Shown here piece after piece: positions 18,828 to 29,363 of a DNA stretch of 30,941 nucleotides. This DNA comes from Entamoeba histolytica HM-1:IMSS (Eukaryota; Evosea; Mastigamoebida; Endamoebidae). The position numbers and the translations under genes are program-made. How positions within the stretch are numbered: position 1 is the first letter of the stretch; every line of letters begins with the position of its first letter. The stretch spans positions 1 through 30,941 of the forward strand of contig NW_001915061.1 in the NCBI RefSeq assembly GCF_000208925.1. Reading direction: 5' to 3'. The notes beneath the pieces are model-generated. The model saw only the letters and a list, made by a program, of their open reading frames with translations. It was not told where the DNA came from and did not search any database.

Positions 18828-21800
18828 ATGGATATTCAGCATAAGAAGATCATCACATTTGAATTAGATAATCAAAAAAAACGGGGGAAGCAAACAGATA
18901 GAAAAGAAGAAATTTTAACACTTTATAAATGTTTTGTTTTGAAATTATTTGAAAGAAAATTAAGATGTAAACTTAAAGAAGAAATAATAGAAAGATTAAT
19001 ACAAGAATTTGGAATTAAAATAAATGATATTAATGAATATAAAGAAATAATAAAGAAGACATTTAAAATAAAGAATGAAATTAAAAGAGAAATAAATAGA
19101 ATAATGGAAGAAGAAATAATAAAACACCAATGGAAAGATAATGAATTAAAAGAAATAATATCAAAAGTGAACAAGAAAGAAGAAATAGAAGAAGATGAAG
19201 TAATGAAAATATTTAAAGAAGAAGAAAAGAAACAACAAGAAGATGTACAATTTATTAACTATTATTACAATAAGAAGAAAGTACATCAAATAATTAATAT
19301 TATTAATAAAAATGAAATATCAATCAATACATTAGATGAATATTACCATTATATTAAATCTGTAGCTTCCACTATTAACATAATTAATAAAAATAAACAA
19401 GAAAGAAGTGGAAAGAGAAGTATAGAAAGAATAATACAATCAAAAATATGTAGATTAAGAGATTTACTTAATAATAAACAATATATGAAATTGAAAAGAA
19501 TATTACATATTAAGAAATATGATATATATCATATTAAAATAAAAACAATTGAACAAATAAATTATTATAAATACCTTCGAAAGATGAAAATAATAGAAAT
19601 AGAAGCAAGAAAGAATAATTTGAAAAGAATAAGATGGAATTATACATTGATAAAATATGGAAAATGAAACATCTAAATAAGTCTAAAGAAGATGAATATC
19701 CAGATAATATCTCCACTATTAATTTCTTGAAATGAATCTATGAAACTAACACTAATATAGATTTGTCTAAATATTAATTTATATGAAATATTAATTGAAA
19801 ATAGAATTAATAATAGAATATCAATAATCACTCCAAATGAATTAGATTGTGCTATTAAATTCATTGATAATTTGAAAGTAAAATGAAATTGATAAAATAC
19901 AATGATTTTGGATTAAATATTTAGAACAACCAAAGAAATATTTATTAAAATTATTTAATGAATGGTTGAACAATCCTAATGAAATACCTCCTCACTTTAT
20001 TCAATGAAGAACAATATTAATATATAATAAAAGGAGATAAATTAGACCCACAGAATTACAGACAAATAACGTGCTTAAATTGTCTGTTAAAAGTATATAC
20101 ATCAATATTAAAGATGAAAATAGAAAGCCAGCTGATGCTAAATCCAATTGAAAAACAACTATCATTAAATCAAATTGGATGTAAGAAATATACATATCAT
20201 CAAAAGAATGATTATTATACAATACTATAATCCAACAATTATTAATAAAGGATAAATGGAAGTGGTAGAAACATATTATGACGTCTCCAAAGCATATGAT
20301 AGTATTAACCACCAATGGATTAAACAATGTTTAATATATTTTAATATCCCACTTGCAGTAATTAATAATATATTATATATTAAATAATACATATCTTAAT
20401 TTGTATTATAATCAATAAAGTGTAGGTATAATTAATGTAGAAAGAGGAATAATACAAGGTGATAGTTTATCTCCACTTTTATTTGTATTATCTATTGACA
20501 TACTATCTAAACAATTAGATAAACAAATAAACAAATTAAATATTAAAATGAGTTGAGAAGAAAAATAAGTCCAGTTAAACCACAGATTATATATTGACGA
20601 TTTAAAAATAATAACTAATAGCCTCGATGAAATGGAAATTAAACAAATTAACTAAAGAAATATTTAATGCAATAGGATTAAAAATTAATGTAGAGAAGAG
20701 TGGGATAATGACTAATATTAATATTCAAATAAATGGAGAATTAGCTGAACTACCAAGAGTAACTAATGACAATCATTATAAATATCTTGGTATTGAAATA
20801 GGAGATAAAGTAAATATTAATAAATATTGTACAAGAATATTAAATGATATATCTTCTATTTTATCATCATTAAACACTATGAAATATAGCAGCCTCAATA
20901 CAATAAGAAAGATTAATAGTGATATAATCTCCAAATTAAGATATGGATTTTGTATTGTCACATGGAAACTAGGAGAATTGGAGAAGATAGATAAACAGAT
21001 AAGAAAATCATTAATGCAACTCCAATTATACAGTAGAAATATCCCAAAAAGTAGATTATATGTTAAAATGAATGAAATGGGATTAGGATTAATGTCAGCA
21101 AGAGATGAATGTGCTTAAAAATTATTAAGAATATATTTAAAATACAAATATCAAATACAGTAATAGGAGAAATGATAGAGGCAATAAAAGAAAATCCAAA
21201 TGGAATAATTAAAAGAATGAAGAAAGCATTTGGTAAGAAGATTAATTTTAATGAATTAATGAATGTAATAGAATTAAATGAAAGAAAGTATGATGTAAAG
21301 GAAGTAATTGAATGGGTAAATAATGAATTAAATGAAAGATATTTAAATGAATGGAAAGAAAAGAAATGTGGTGAATATATAAGATGTGCAAATGGCACTT
21401 TCAATGATAAGAAATTAACAGTAGCCACATGGAGGTCATTAAATATAAAAAGAAATGCATTCTCCAAATAGTAAAGATACAAGAATGAGTAACTATGACA
21501 GGAAGTATTAAATCAAAAAATACTACAAAATGATGCTTTAAAATATTGTAAACATTGTCATAACACAATTGCATCTATTAGTCATATATTGTTAGGATGT
21601 CCTGTAATGAAAAAGAATAAAATATCAAAACATGATTATGTTTGTAAACAAATATATAAACACTTATTAATTACACATTTTAATGAATTTGATTCAATTG
21701 ACTTTAATAATCCTCAAAAATGTATTAATAATGATGAAATGGTTATAAATTACAATAAAGATTTATTTGTTAGTGACCATTCTTTCCATGCTAGAAGACA

Positions 21801-22250
21801 AGATATATATTATCAAAATATTACAGAAAAGAAATTATATATCATAGATGTTGCTATATGCTAAGATATGAATTTAGAATTAAATTATATTCATAAAATA
21901 AATAAGTATAAAGATTTACAAGAGAAAATAAGAAACAATAGAGAAATAATATATGTAGAAATAATACCTGTTATATTATCAGTAAATTAATACATAAAGA
22001 GTCTATAATAAGATTAAAATCACTGAAATTACAATTAGACTTTTCCAAAATCCTACAAACAATAATAATAAAAAATATGAAAGACTTAATGTTTTATACA
22101 TTCAATTCTGGCAACACATTAGAAGAAGAACAATCTAATGTGAGCATGCTAGAAATGAACTCTATTACACCAATAGAGCATAATGAAGAAACTGAAATAA
22201 TCACTTCTCAGTATGAAGAAAATCCAATTGAGGATATATCTATTAATTGA
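18828..22250 (+). pseudogene. LINE ORF2 remnant: reverse transcriptase and R2-like endonuclease
   Basis: The first 840 bases (from ATG 18828 to 19667) are open and Lys/Glu/Ile-rich. Beyond that the frame breaks repeatedly. Reverse transcriptase motifs can still be read: NYRQITCLN (about 20053-20079), YYDVSKAYDSINHQWI (from 20274), GIIQGDSLSPLLF (about 20444-20482) and the catalytic YIDD (20590-20601). The endonuclease part has the zinc-binding CKHC...H...C cluster (Cys codons at 21547, 21556, 21598) and the D-x14-D core (Asp codons 21802 and 21847), but the Pro of the usual PD motif is Gln (RRQD). A stop at 21862 and another frameshift near 21989 precede the final tail, which ends EDISIN. Confidence 0.9.
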
Positions 22251-22257
22251 CCTTTTT

Positions 22258-22278
22258 TTTATTTCAAAAACCAAAAAG
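22258..22278 (+). repeat. Target site duplication, 3' copy (LINE)
   Basis: Exact match to 17573-17593. It is followed directly by host sequence leading to the gene at 22397. Confidence 0.92.
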
Positions 22279-22396
22279 TTAAGTTTAAACATTTAGTTTG
22301 TCTCTAATTAAAAAATGTAATAAATAACACATAAATAAAAATATGTTTTTCTTTTTAAGAAATTGAAAAAAAATAACTTGAAATCAAAAAAGCATA

Positions 22397-24412
22397 ATGC
22401 AAAGAGTTGATAAAACTATTTACAAAGAAATACCTGAAAATATACAAGAAAGTGGAGAAACCTTTCAAAAACCTGATTATATTGGACAATCGTCAAATAA
22501 ATGTAAAAAAATGTACGTAAATGATGAATCATGTTTTGTTTTTTTATTTGAAAACAATTCATCTGTAGAATATCATCAAAGATTAAAACTTCCAGAATTA
22601 ACACGGAGAATTATGATTGATCTTGTTCCTCCTATTTCAACTCATTTTCATGAAAACACTCTTTTTATGCTTCATCCTGATCGTAAAATATCAATTATTC
22701 AATTTTTAAAACAAGGGTCAAATAAAGATTATATTAATCCTGCCCCTTTAAATTTTTTCCCATCTCCAGATTTTATTACTGCTAAATATTTAGTTGGATG
22801 GAATGAATATATCGCTGTCTTTAACTATTCTAAAATGATGGTAATTGATCGTTTTAATACAAGTAAATCTTTTACCTCATTCCCATTAACATGTAGTATT
22901 ATCAAACAATGTGATAATGAATATTCTTTTGGATTTCAAAATCAAGTTGTAGTTATTAATAATGAAATCAATAATATTCTGTATCAACAATATGATGTAT
23001 CTAATGGAGTTCTTGTTAAACAAGGAAATGTTCCTCAAGCTTATAAAGAAACTAAATACGTTTGTGTAGCTCATAATGATCGTGATGTTGCTGTTGCTTA
23101 TGAACGTGCTGTTTACATATTTTCTCTCGGTGGTGAATTAAAAAATAATACACCAATAGCAATCCCAAGAGCAGTATTACAATACACTGATGCTCCTATT
23201 TCTAAAATTTATTTAGATAATTCCTTCCTAGTAATTGGAGATATTGTTGGTGGTGCATCAGTTTATACAGCAACAGGTACATTTTTAACTAAAATTGCAC
23301 CAGAAGATGATATTAAAACAGAGAAAAAAGCCGTACAAAACAAAAGACGAGTTACAGCAATTACTCGTTTTAACCTTTTTGTTGTCATAGGACTTGCTGA
23401 TGGTAAAGCAAAATTTTTTACTTGGGATTATAGATATAGTGGAATTGAAAAGAAAGAATGTGGTGGTAAAATTATACGTATCTATCCACACCCAGAATTA
23501 AATAAAGTATGTTTTATTACAGAAAATGGTAGTGAACGACGTATTGTTGGATTAACATATTGGAGTCCAATTGAAAAATCATTTACATTTATTTCACCTT
23601 ACCTTGCCCATTCACCTGAATTAAGATATGTTTCATATATTAAACCTTTTGTTGATCAACTTAGGGTATTTGTTTCATGTGATTATCCTAATGAATCAGT
23701 TGGATTTAAAAGAACTAAACCAAAATTACGTGGGATTTATAATTTTGTTAAATTCTTAGAACAAGCTGATAATGTTCATCGTCTCCCTTTCCCAGTTAAT
23801 TTAGTTTGGCAATTAACTGTTGCTATGCAAAAATATTGTGAACTACAAGACGCTATTTTAAGTGGTAAAGAAAAAGATAATTATTTCAGTGTAATTCGTG
23901 CAGAAAATAGAGTCCTTGCTCAAATATCCAAAATATGTTTTGTTGATACAGTTTCTATTCCATTGAAAGATCAACCACAATTCCCAGCACATACTTATCT
24001 AAATGATTTTACTCATCATTTTGAAAAAGTATTAAATGCTCAAATGTATAAACCAATTGTTAGTGAAAGTGATAAATCAAATTATAAAAATTTCTTATGG
24101 AAAATATTAAAAACTTTATTTGATGATTATGTAGATTTTGTTGATGCTTTAGAAAATTTGGATATTTTAATGAGTACTATTAACAGAGATAATGTTTATG
24201 CTTTTGTAGGTGCAATTAAGATTTATGGTAGATATATTCAAATTATGCAAGACATAAAAGAAACTGCATGGTCTATTGCTCAAGTACTTGGAATAAGAGA
24301 AACTGATAGATGGTATTATGGAGGTGGATTATATATGGGAAAGAAAATGCCTGAAGTATGTTCCGACCAACCAAATATTCCAGAAGTTGAATTTCCATTG
24401 AAAATGAATTGA
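22397..24412 (+). CDS. 671-residue protein of unknown function, probable beta-propeller N-terminal half
   Basis: Residues about 40-430 have short alternating strands and turns in the style of a WD40-like propeller: FVFLFENNSSVEY, NTLFMLHPDRKISIIQFL, YIAVFNYSKMMVI, VAVAYERAVYIFSLGG, SFLVIGDIVGGASVYTATG and FVVIGLADGKAKFFTWD. Classic WD dipeptides are mostly absent. The C-terminal part (about 445-640) is helical (FPVNLVWQLTVAMQKYCELQ, FLWKILKTLFDDYVDFVDAL). A propeller followed by a helical tail is common in trafficking and scaffold subunits, but I cannot assign a family. It has no signal peptide or membrane segment and no sign of an intron. Its start is 118 bp after the end of the retrotransposon's 3' target duplication. 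Confidence 0.75.
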   Translation: MQRVDKTIYKEIPENIQESGETFQKPDYIGQSSNKCKKMYVNDESCFVFLFENNSSVEYHQRLKLPELTRRIMIDLVPPISTHFHENTLFMLHPDRKISIIQFLKQGSNKDYINPAPLNFFPSPDFITAKYLVGWNEYIAVFNYSKMMVIDRFNTSKSFTSFPLTCSIIKQCDNEYSFGFQNQVVVINNEINNILYQQYDVSNGVLVKQGNVPQAYKETKYVCVAHNDRDVAVAYERAVYIFSLGGELKNNTPIAIPRAVLQYTDAPISKIYLDNSFLVIGDIVGGASVYTATGTFLTKIAPEDDIKTEKKAVQNKRRVTAITRFNLFVVIGLADGKAKFFTWDYRYSGIEKKECGGKIIRIYPHPELNKVCFITENGSERRIVGLTYWSPIEKSFTFISPYLAHSPELRYVSYIKPFVDQLRVFVSCDYPNESVGFKRTKPKLRGIYNFVKFLEQADNVHRLPFPVNLVWQLTVAMQKYCELQDAILSGKEKDNYFSVIRAENRVLAQISKICFVDTVSIPLKDQPQFPAHTYLNDFTHHFEKVLNAQMYKPIVSESDKSNYKNFLWKILKTLFDDYVDFVDALENLDILMSTINRDNVYAFVGAIKIYGRYIQIMQDIKETAWSIAQVLGIRETDRWYYGGGLYMGKKMPEVCSDQPNIPEVEFPLKMN

Positions 24413-25068
24413 TTTTTTTTTAATTTCATTCACTTTTTTTTTTCTTTTATCAACAAAACCAATAATAGTTACTAAAGAAGTAATTCAACTTTAAACTACT
24501 CAAGTTTTATAAAACAATATTATCATCAGTTAAAGATGTAACAAACCATCATTAACTTCTTCTTTGACAAAAACATTAATACAAAATTTCAAAACTATTT
24601 CATGTGTATGTTGTAGTTATACTTTAAATGAACTTAACTAAATTAAACAATGAAATAATAAAAGAACATCAAAAAAATAAATTTAATAAAATTCTCTTAA
24701 ATAATACTAAAAACAAATAAGATTTAACATATTATTGAGTTAGAATATTTTTATATATTAAATTCATACTCACCCAATTTTTAGTAAATAAACACAACAC
24801 GTTTTAGTGTCAATAAATCTTTTTTTTTGATTTCTACTTCACATATTAGTTGTTTTATATATTACTGACTTTCTTCTAATTTTTTTTTTGATGAAATTAC
24901 ATTAATAATTAATACACCACATAAAAAATAGTATGAAAAACACTTAAAGAAATGAATCAAAGAAGAATAAAACAACCATTTGGAACTGTAAAAGAGTGAT
25001 AATTAAAAGTTATATTTTCCTCTCTTTGGTTTAAAGGTTTTCAGAAAAACTAAAAGATTAACAGATTC
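24413..25068. other. AT-rich intergenic region
   Basis: About 650 bp between two plus-strand genes. No open frame or credible structured RNA is seen. A TGATGA-like word at about 24890 has no partner D box at a suitable distance. Confidence 0.5.
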
Positions 25069-25461
25069 ATGTCATTTTTATCAAAGAAACGATGGCATGT
25101 TGGTAATTATAAAAACAGATTAAAAGTTGAATTAGCAGAATTAGAAGCTAAAGAGAAAGAAGAAAATGAAAAAAATCGTTTAAAAGAAATAAATGAACAA
25201 AAAGAAATTTTAGAGTCAATAGAAAAAAAATTAGGGAAAGAGAAAGCAATTGAAGTAGCACGACAAATCCAAACTTCATTTGTTTATGAACCACCTCCTG
25301 GATATTCAGTTTTTATGGAACAAAAAACAGAGCAAAAAGAAAAAAAAAGAGAAGAAGAAAAACCAAAAAAAAATAATAGTTTTAAGGATTTTAAGAAAAA
25401 ATTAAAAGAAGATCCAATAAAAAAGTGTGGAGAGAAAGATATTGAACAATTACTAATGTGA
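25069..25461 (+). CDS. CIR N-terminal domain protein (CIR1/CWC25-like)
   Basis: The 130-residue protein opens MSFLSKKRWHVGNYKNRLKV, the signature of the CIR_N domain (a Lys-Lys, Trp-His and an Asn-x-x-x-Val motif) shared by CIR1, CWC25 and related splicing-associated proteins. A charged helix rich in Glu and Lys follows (about 22-65), then FVYEPPPGYSVF (about 71-82), which resembles the FMYEAPPG step of CIR1 better than the CWC25 version. The rest is a Lys/Glu-rich tail. Homologues act in or near the spliceosome or as transcriptional co-repressors; the zinc knuckle of animal CIR1 is not present. A small splicing-associated protein is the likeliest reading. Confidence 0.8.
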   Translation: MSFLSKKRWHVGNYKNRLKVELAELEAKEKEENEKNRLKEINEQKEILESIEKKLGKEKAIEVARQIQTSFVYEPPPGYSVFMEQKTEQKEKKREEEKPKKNNSFKDFKKKLKEDPIKKCGEKDIEQLLM

Positions 25462-25589
25462 ATTTGCTTTTTGAGAATTTAATAAATAAGTTTAATAAAC
25501 AGAAAATGTTCTGATCTTCTGAGTAAAATAGAATTAATAAATTTAAAAAAGAAAAAGTAATTAATTAAGTATTAATAGATTTTTCATCT

Positions 25590-26045
25590 ATTCTTCCTAG
25601 CTCAGGGGAGACTAATCCCATCCCTGAGCTTATTAAAAAAGAGTAATCTCTTTGTTAAACCTATTCTTTATGTTTTTCTTGCAAAATGAGGAAAGCACTT
25701 CTTTGTTTTATTTCTTCCTATTAAGGTTTTTCAAACTTCTTCTGCTTATTTCTTCTTTTTAAGCCTTTGTTTGTTTTCTGCCTTAATTTTAAGTAATTTC
25801 ATTTTTCTTATTTTATGAATGGGAGAAGGAATCATTTTATTACTACTGTATTACTTTGACTAATCTTCTTTTTAGTCTTACTTTGACTAATCTTCTTTTA
25901 GTCATACCCACACTTCAGTAGGTTCTTATATTACATCCATGTAATATTCTACTGTATTCTCTTGCTGCACCCTTTGCAGCATTCCCTAATACATTCCTAA
26001 TTCAAAAGCACCGTCATAACCAGATAATAACTGGGAGAGTCGAAG
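25590..26045. mobile_element. SINE-like element with internal tandem repeats and hairpins
   Basis: This stretch is less AT-rich than surrounding spacer and has no open frame. It holds two tandem copies of a repeat starting TTACTTTGACTAATC, 27 bp (25851-25877) and 26 bp (25878-25903), differing by one T. The Entamoeba SINE1 family is known for 26-27-bp internal repeats. It also has three perfect hairpins: AGCTCAGGG/CCCTGAGCT (25599-25607, 25622-25630), ATATTACAT/ATGTAATAT (25928-25936, 25939-25947) and GCTGCA/TGCAGC (25964-25969, 25975-25980). A pol III A-box-like TAGCTCAGGGGA lies at 25598. The ends are approximate, I found no clear target site duplication, and the orientation is open. SINEs are mobilised by LINE proteins in trans. 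Confidence 0.65.
25851..25903. repeat. 27/26-bp tandem repeat, two copies
   Basis: Unit 1 is 25851-25877 and unit 2 is 25878-25903, identical except for one T in the T-run before AGTC. Each unit is itself self-complementary at its core (GACTAA ... TTAGTC), so each can fold. Copy number of this repeat varies among copies in known Entamoeba SINEs. Confidence 0.92.
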
Positions 26046-26274
26046 AATGAATTTGTATTAGTATTTATGTGTGGTGTTTTTACATGTCAAATCCTATCTA
26101 TTGTTTGTTATTAATAATTTATATTAAAAAATAAAAAGAAAAATATAAAAACAAAATTTTTTAAGAAAAAATAAAGAATTGATTGGTTAATTTAGCTAAG
26201 AACTTTTGGATAAGTTTCAATGGGTTAATATCAATAGTTTAAAACTTTGAAATTATTTTTTGTATTTTATCGTT

Positions 26275-28253
26275 ATGATTCCAACTCCAAGACCATCTAC
26301 CTGTGGAAAAATTAACTTATGGGTAAATTTATATTGTGCTCAATACATTCCTCTTACAAGTAAGTTTGGAGAAAGAGATTTAGTAGGAGTAATTGTTTAT
26401 GAAAAACAAAATAAAGGAAATATTGTCCGAGTAAAGTCAAATGTTGAAAAAAATACTCTTAATCCAATATGGAACACACCTGTATTTCTTAAAGATGTTG
26501 TATTTGGTAGTGTTTTATTTTTTGAAATTATTGAAAATAATAAAGTAATTGCTAAAGCATTATATCCAGTTCAAAATATTCCAAATAATAAAAGAATGAC
26601 TTATGTTTTACCATTAATAACACCAACATTAACATATTCTGGAATATTAAGAGTTGTATGTTATGAAGGAAATACAGAACAAGATGTAGCAAATGTAATA
26701 TTTAAATTCAGTGATTTAGAAGAAAAAATGCCAGTTTGTAATAATAGGTCTCGTTTAGAAATTACAGCAGAAAAAATTTCAGGAATTCATTCACATGTGT
26801 TTTGGGCAATTGTAAGAAATAAAAAATTATGTTATTATCAAAAAAAACATAAAAGTGAAATATCAAATAATAAATTTATTATGTACTTTGAAATTGAAAA
26901 TGAAGACTCTTTGGAAATTAAAATTATTGATAAAAATGGATTTCATTATTCTGATTTTATTTCATTTAAAGAAAAACTTACTTCTTTTAAAAGAATTGAA
27001 ACGGATCAATATGTTTATTCTTTAAAATTTATTTTTACTCCAGTAAATAAAATACCACCTACAGAAATATTACCACCTGAATGTCAAGAATTTATTACAG
27101 ATGATTGGTATACATCAATGGATATTGACGTTGAATCTTTTATTGAATATGAAAGTCCTGAAAAACAAACAAGTCTTGTTACTTATGAAACTTTTCAAAA
27201 TTTTCATGTTGAATATGACTGTGATTGTATAACAGATACTATCGTTGAATCTTGTCCAATTCTTAATAGACATTATTTGGATAAACCTATTAGAGATGTT
27301 ATTTCAAAAGAAAATAATAAAAAAATCTATAGCTTTGGAGATAGTTGTATTGTTTGTTGTGGTGAACCTAATCAACTAGGTGTTTGTAAAGCAGTTATTC
27401 TTAATCCAAAAAATACAATTAAATGTTATTTAAATTTAAATACAATTGATGATGATATTGATTCTATGCTTATGACTAATATTCATAATAAAGTAAAAGT
27501 AATACCGTTTGTTTTTTTTTCTTTAATTAATTTGAGAATAAATTTATAATAAATAGAAATACAATGTTAGACAAAATTATTTTTCTTGAAGATAGATTAA
27601 ATAATAATAAAGAAAAATTTGGAATTGTTGTTGGAATACCAGGGCAAGTTTCAGAAAATGAATTTTTATCAAATAAAGAACCATCTCCACTTGCTTTGGA
27701 ATTCTTTAATTTACTAGGTCAAACAATTCAATTAAAAGGATTTACTAAATATAAGGCTGGATTGGATGTTGTTACAAATACAACAGGTACACAGTCATTA
27801 TTCACTGAATTTTGTCAAATGGAAATAATGTTTCATGTATCAACAATGTTACAACATGTTGAAGGAGATGATCAATTCTTAGATAAGAAGAGACATATTG
27901 GTAATGATGTTTGTGTTATTATTTTCAAAGAAGGAAATGAAAGTGTTGATATTTCATCATTTGTTTCACATTTTAATCATGTGTTTATTGTTGTCCATCC
28001 TGTTATAATTGATTCTAAAGAATTATATGAAGTTGTTGTTGTAACAAAACTAACTGTAAAAGCATTTAGACCAAGATTTCCAGAGTCTAAATATTTTCAA
28101 AGAGATTCAACCTTTAGAGATTGGTTATTACAAAAACTTATTAATGGAGAACGAGCATCTTTGCTTGTTGACCAATTTATTCAATCACAAAGTATAGCAA
28201 GAAAAGGACTTATTAATGAAATTATAGTTAGCTCAACTCAAAAAAAGAAATAA
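26275..28253 (+). CDS. C2-like and Rap/Ran-GAP domain protein, two exons
   Basis: Exons 26275-27506 and 27557-28253 flank a 50-nt intron (donor GTTTGT, acceptor AATAG, phase 2), giving 642 residues. The ATG at 26275 (MIPTPRPSTCG) is the first in frame. Residues about 10-125 resemble a C2 domain, with INLWVNLYCAQYIPL and the characteristic TLNPIWN turn, but acidic Ca-binding positions are sparse, so lipid or protein binding without calcium is likelier. The middle (about 130-410) is not recognised. The RapGAP domain (about 430-565) has KFGIVVG, the FTKYKAGLD turn, MFHVSTMLQHVEGDDQFLD and the catalytic-Asn motif KKRHIGNDV (Asn527). The same C-terminal helix (LLQKLINGERAS) ends both RapGAPs of this window (FLIAKLINAERSA in the other), so they are related beyond the domain. 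Rap GTPases are the expected substrates. Confidence 0.88.
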
Positions 28254-28390
28254 ACAGTTAAAGGTATCATTTAAATATTTATTAATGGTTGTTAGATATT
28301 TTAATGAATCAATGTTGAATTGTTTATTTCTAATTTTTGTTTATTTGTTTTAAAACCTAAAAAAAAACTAAAATAAATTACAAGAATTCA

Positions 28391-29332
28391 ATGGTCAAAT
28401 GTCAACTCTGCGACACTAATCCTGTTTGTACTAAAACTTCAGATGGTAAATTAATTTGTAAACAATGTTTTATTGATCGTGTTGAAAAATTAGTTCATCA
28501 ATGTATTGATGAATTTCAATTGATTTACCCTACTGACCATATAGTTATTGGTGTTAGTGGTGGTAAGGATAGTACAGCATTAGCAACAATGTTAGCTCGA
28601 ATAGAAAAACGATGGCCATCTGGTGCGAAATATACTCTAGTTGCTGTTGATGAAGGTATTGTTGGGTATAGAGACAAGTCTTTAGAGTGTGTGAGATGGC
28701 TTCAAAATTATTTACAACTTCCTTTAGAAATAATTTCTTATATAGAAACTTATGGAATGACAATGGATGAAATTGTTACAAGAGGAGGAAAGAATGCATG
28801 TAGTTATTGTGGAGTATTAAGAAGACAATGTCTTGAAAAGGCTGCAATAAAAGTAGGGGCAAATGTTATTGCAACTGGTCATAATGGAGATGATGTTGCT
28901 GAGACTGTATTAATGAATTTTTTGAGAGGAGATGTTGCTCGTTTAGAACGTTGTAAAAGTTTAAAAAGAGAATTAGAAAGAGAAGATGGGATTATTAGAA
29001 TTAAACCTTTTAGTCTTTTGACACAAAAAGAGGTTGTGTTATATGCTCATTATATGAAATTACAATATTTTAGTGTTGAATGTACTTATGCAGGAACAGC
29101 GTTTAGAGGAAATGCTCGTACTTTCTTACAAAAAACACAAATTTTACATCCAACAATTATACATAATTGTGTTATTAGTAATGAACAAGCAAAAGCTGAA
29201 TTAAAAAAAGAACAATTAAAAAAGTCACAACGATGTACAGTCTGTGGAATGCAATCAAGTTCTTCTCTTTGTCAGGCATGTAAAATGATGAAAGAATTGA
29301 GAAATGGGATGCCAAAAATTGAATTAAAATAA
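28391..29332 (+). CDS. CTU1: Cytoplasmic tRNA 2-thiolation protein 1 (CTU1/NCS6)
   Basis: The 313-residue enzyme is the catalytic subunit that adds sulfur at C2 of the wobble uridine (mcm5s2U34) of Lys, Glu and Gln tRNAs, using sulfur passed on by the URM1 pathway. Features are the N-terminal zinc finger (Cys4, Cys7, Cys23, Cys26), the ATP-pyrophosphatase loop SGGKDS (56-61), DEGIVGYRD (87-95), the catalytic-type CSYCG (137-141), ATGHNGDDVAET (161-172), NFLRGD, and a C-terminal zinc finger in which Cys-x2-Cys pairs (CTVC and CQAC) surround a Ser-rich turn. Length is near the family norm. The start codon follows AAGAATTCA, close to the Entamoeba initiator element AAAAATTCA. It ends 31 bp from the convergent gene on the other strand. 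Confidence 0.95.
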   Translation: MVKCQLCDTNPVCTKTSDGKLICKQCFIDRVEKLVHQCIDEFQLIYPTDHIVIGVSGGKDSTALATMLARIEKRWPSGAKYTLVAVDEGIVGYRDKSLECVRWLQNYLQLPLEIISYIETYGMTMDEIVTRGGKNACSYCGVLRRQCLEKAAIKVGANVIATGHNGDDVAETVLMNFLRGDVARLERCKSLKRELEREDGIIRIKPFSLLTQKEVVLYAHYMKLQYFSVECTYAGTAFRGNARTFLQKTQILHPTIIHNCVISNEQAKAELKKEQLKKSQRCTVCGMQSSSSLCQACKMMKELRNGMPKIELK

Positions 29333-29363
29333 ATTGATATGGTTTTTATTAATGAATTATTAG

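Larger units (their letters stand above)
17594..22257 (+). mobile_element. Degenerate LINE (Entamoeba non-LTR retrotransposon, R4/Dong-type)
   Basis: About 4.66 kb between the two target site duplications, with both ends preserved: an ORF1 start seven bases in and an ORF2 stop at 22250 followed by a T-rich tail (CCTTTTTTTT). The size fits the roughly 4.8 kb of EhLINE1-class elements. ORF1 encodes a basic, His/Asn-rich then coiled-coil protein; ORF2 encodes reverse transcriptase and a C-terminal restriction-like endonuclease. Both are broken by many frameshifts and stops, so the copy is not autonomous. The coding strand is very A-rich and uses ATA for Ile heavily, unlike host genes that prefer ATT. 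I cannot say which LINE subfamily it is. Confidence 0.93.

Noticed and set aside
17661..19716. Hydrophobic minus-strand frames across the LINE (Ile/Ser/Phe-rich, looking like membrane proteins)
   Set aside because: The LINE plus strand is strongly A-rich, so its complement reads as Ile/Phe/Leu/Ser; no real gene is implied.
25598..25630. Possible tRNA gene (TAGCTCAGGGGA resembles a tRNA D-arm)
   Set aside because: No B box, anticodon stem or acceptor stem at tRNA spacing; the word is part of a SINE hairpin.
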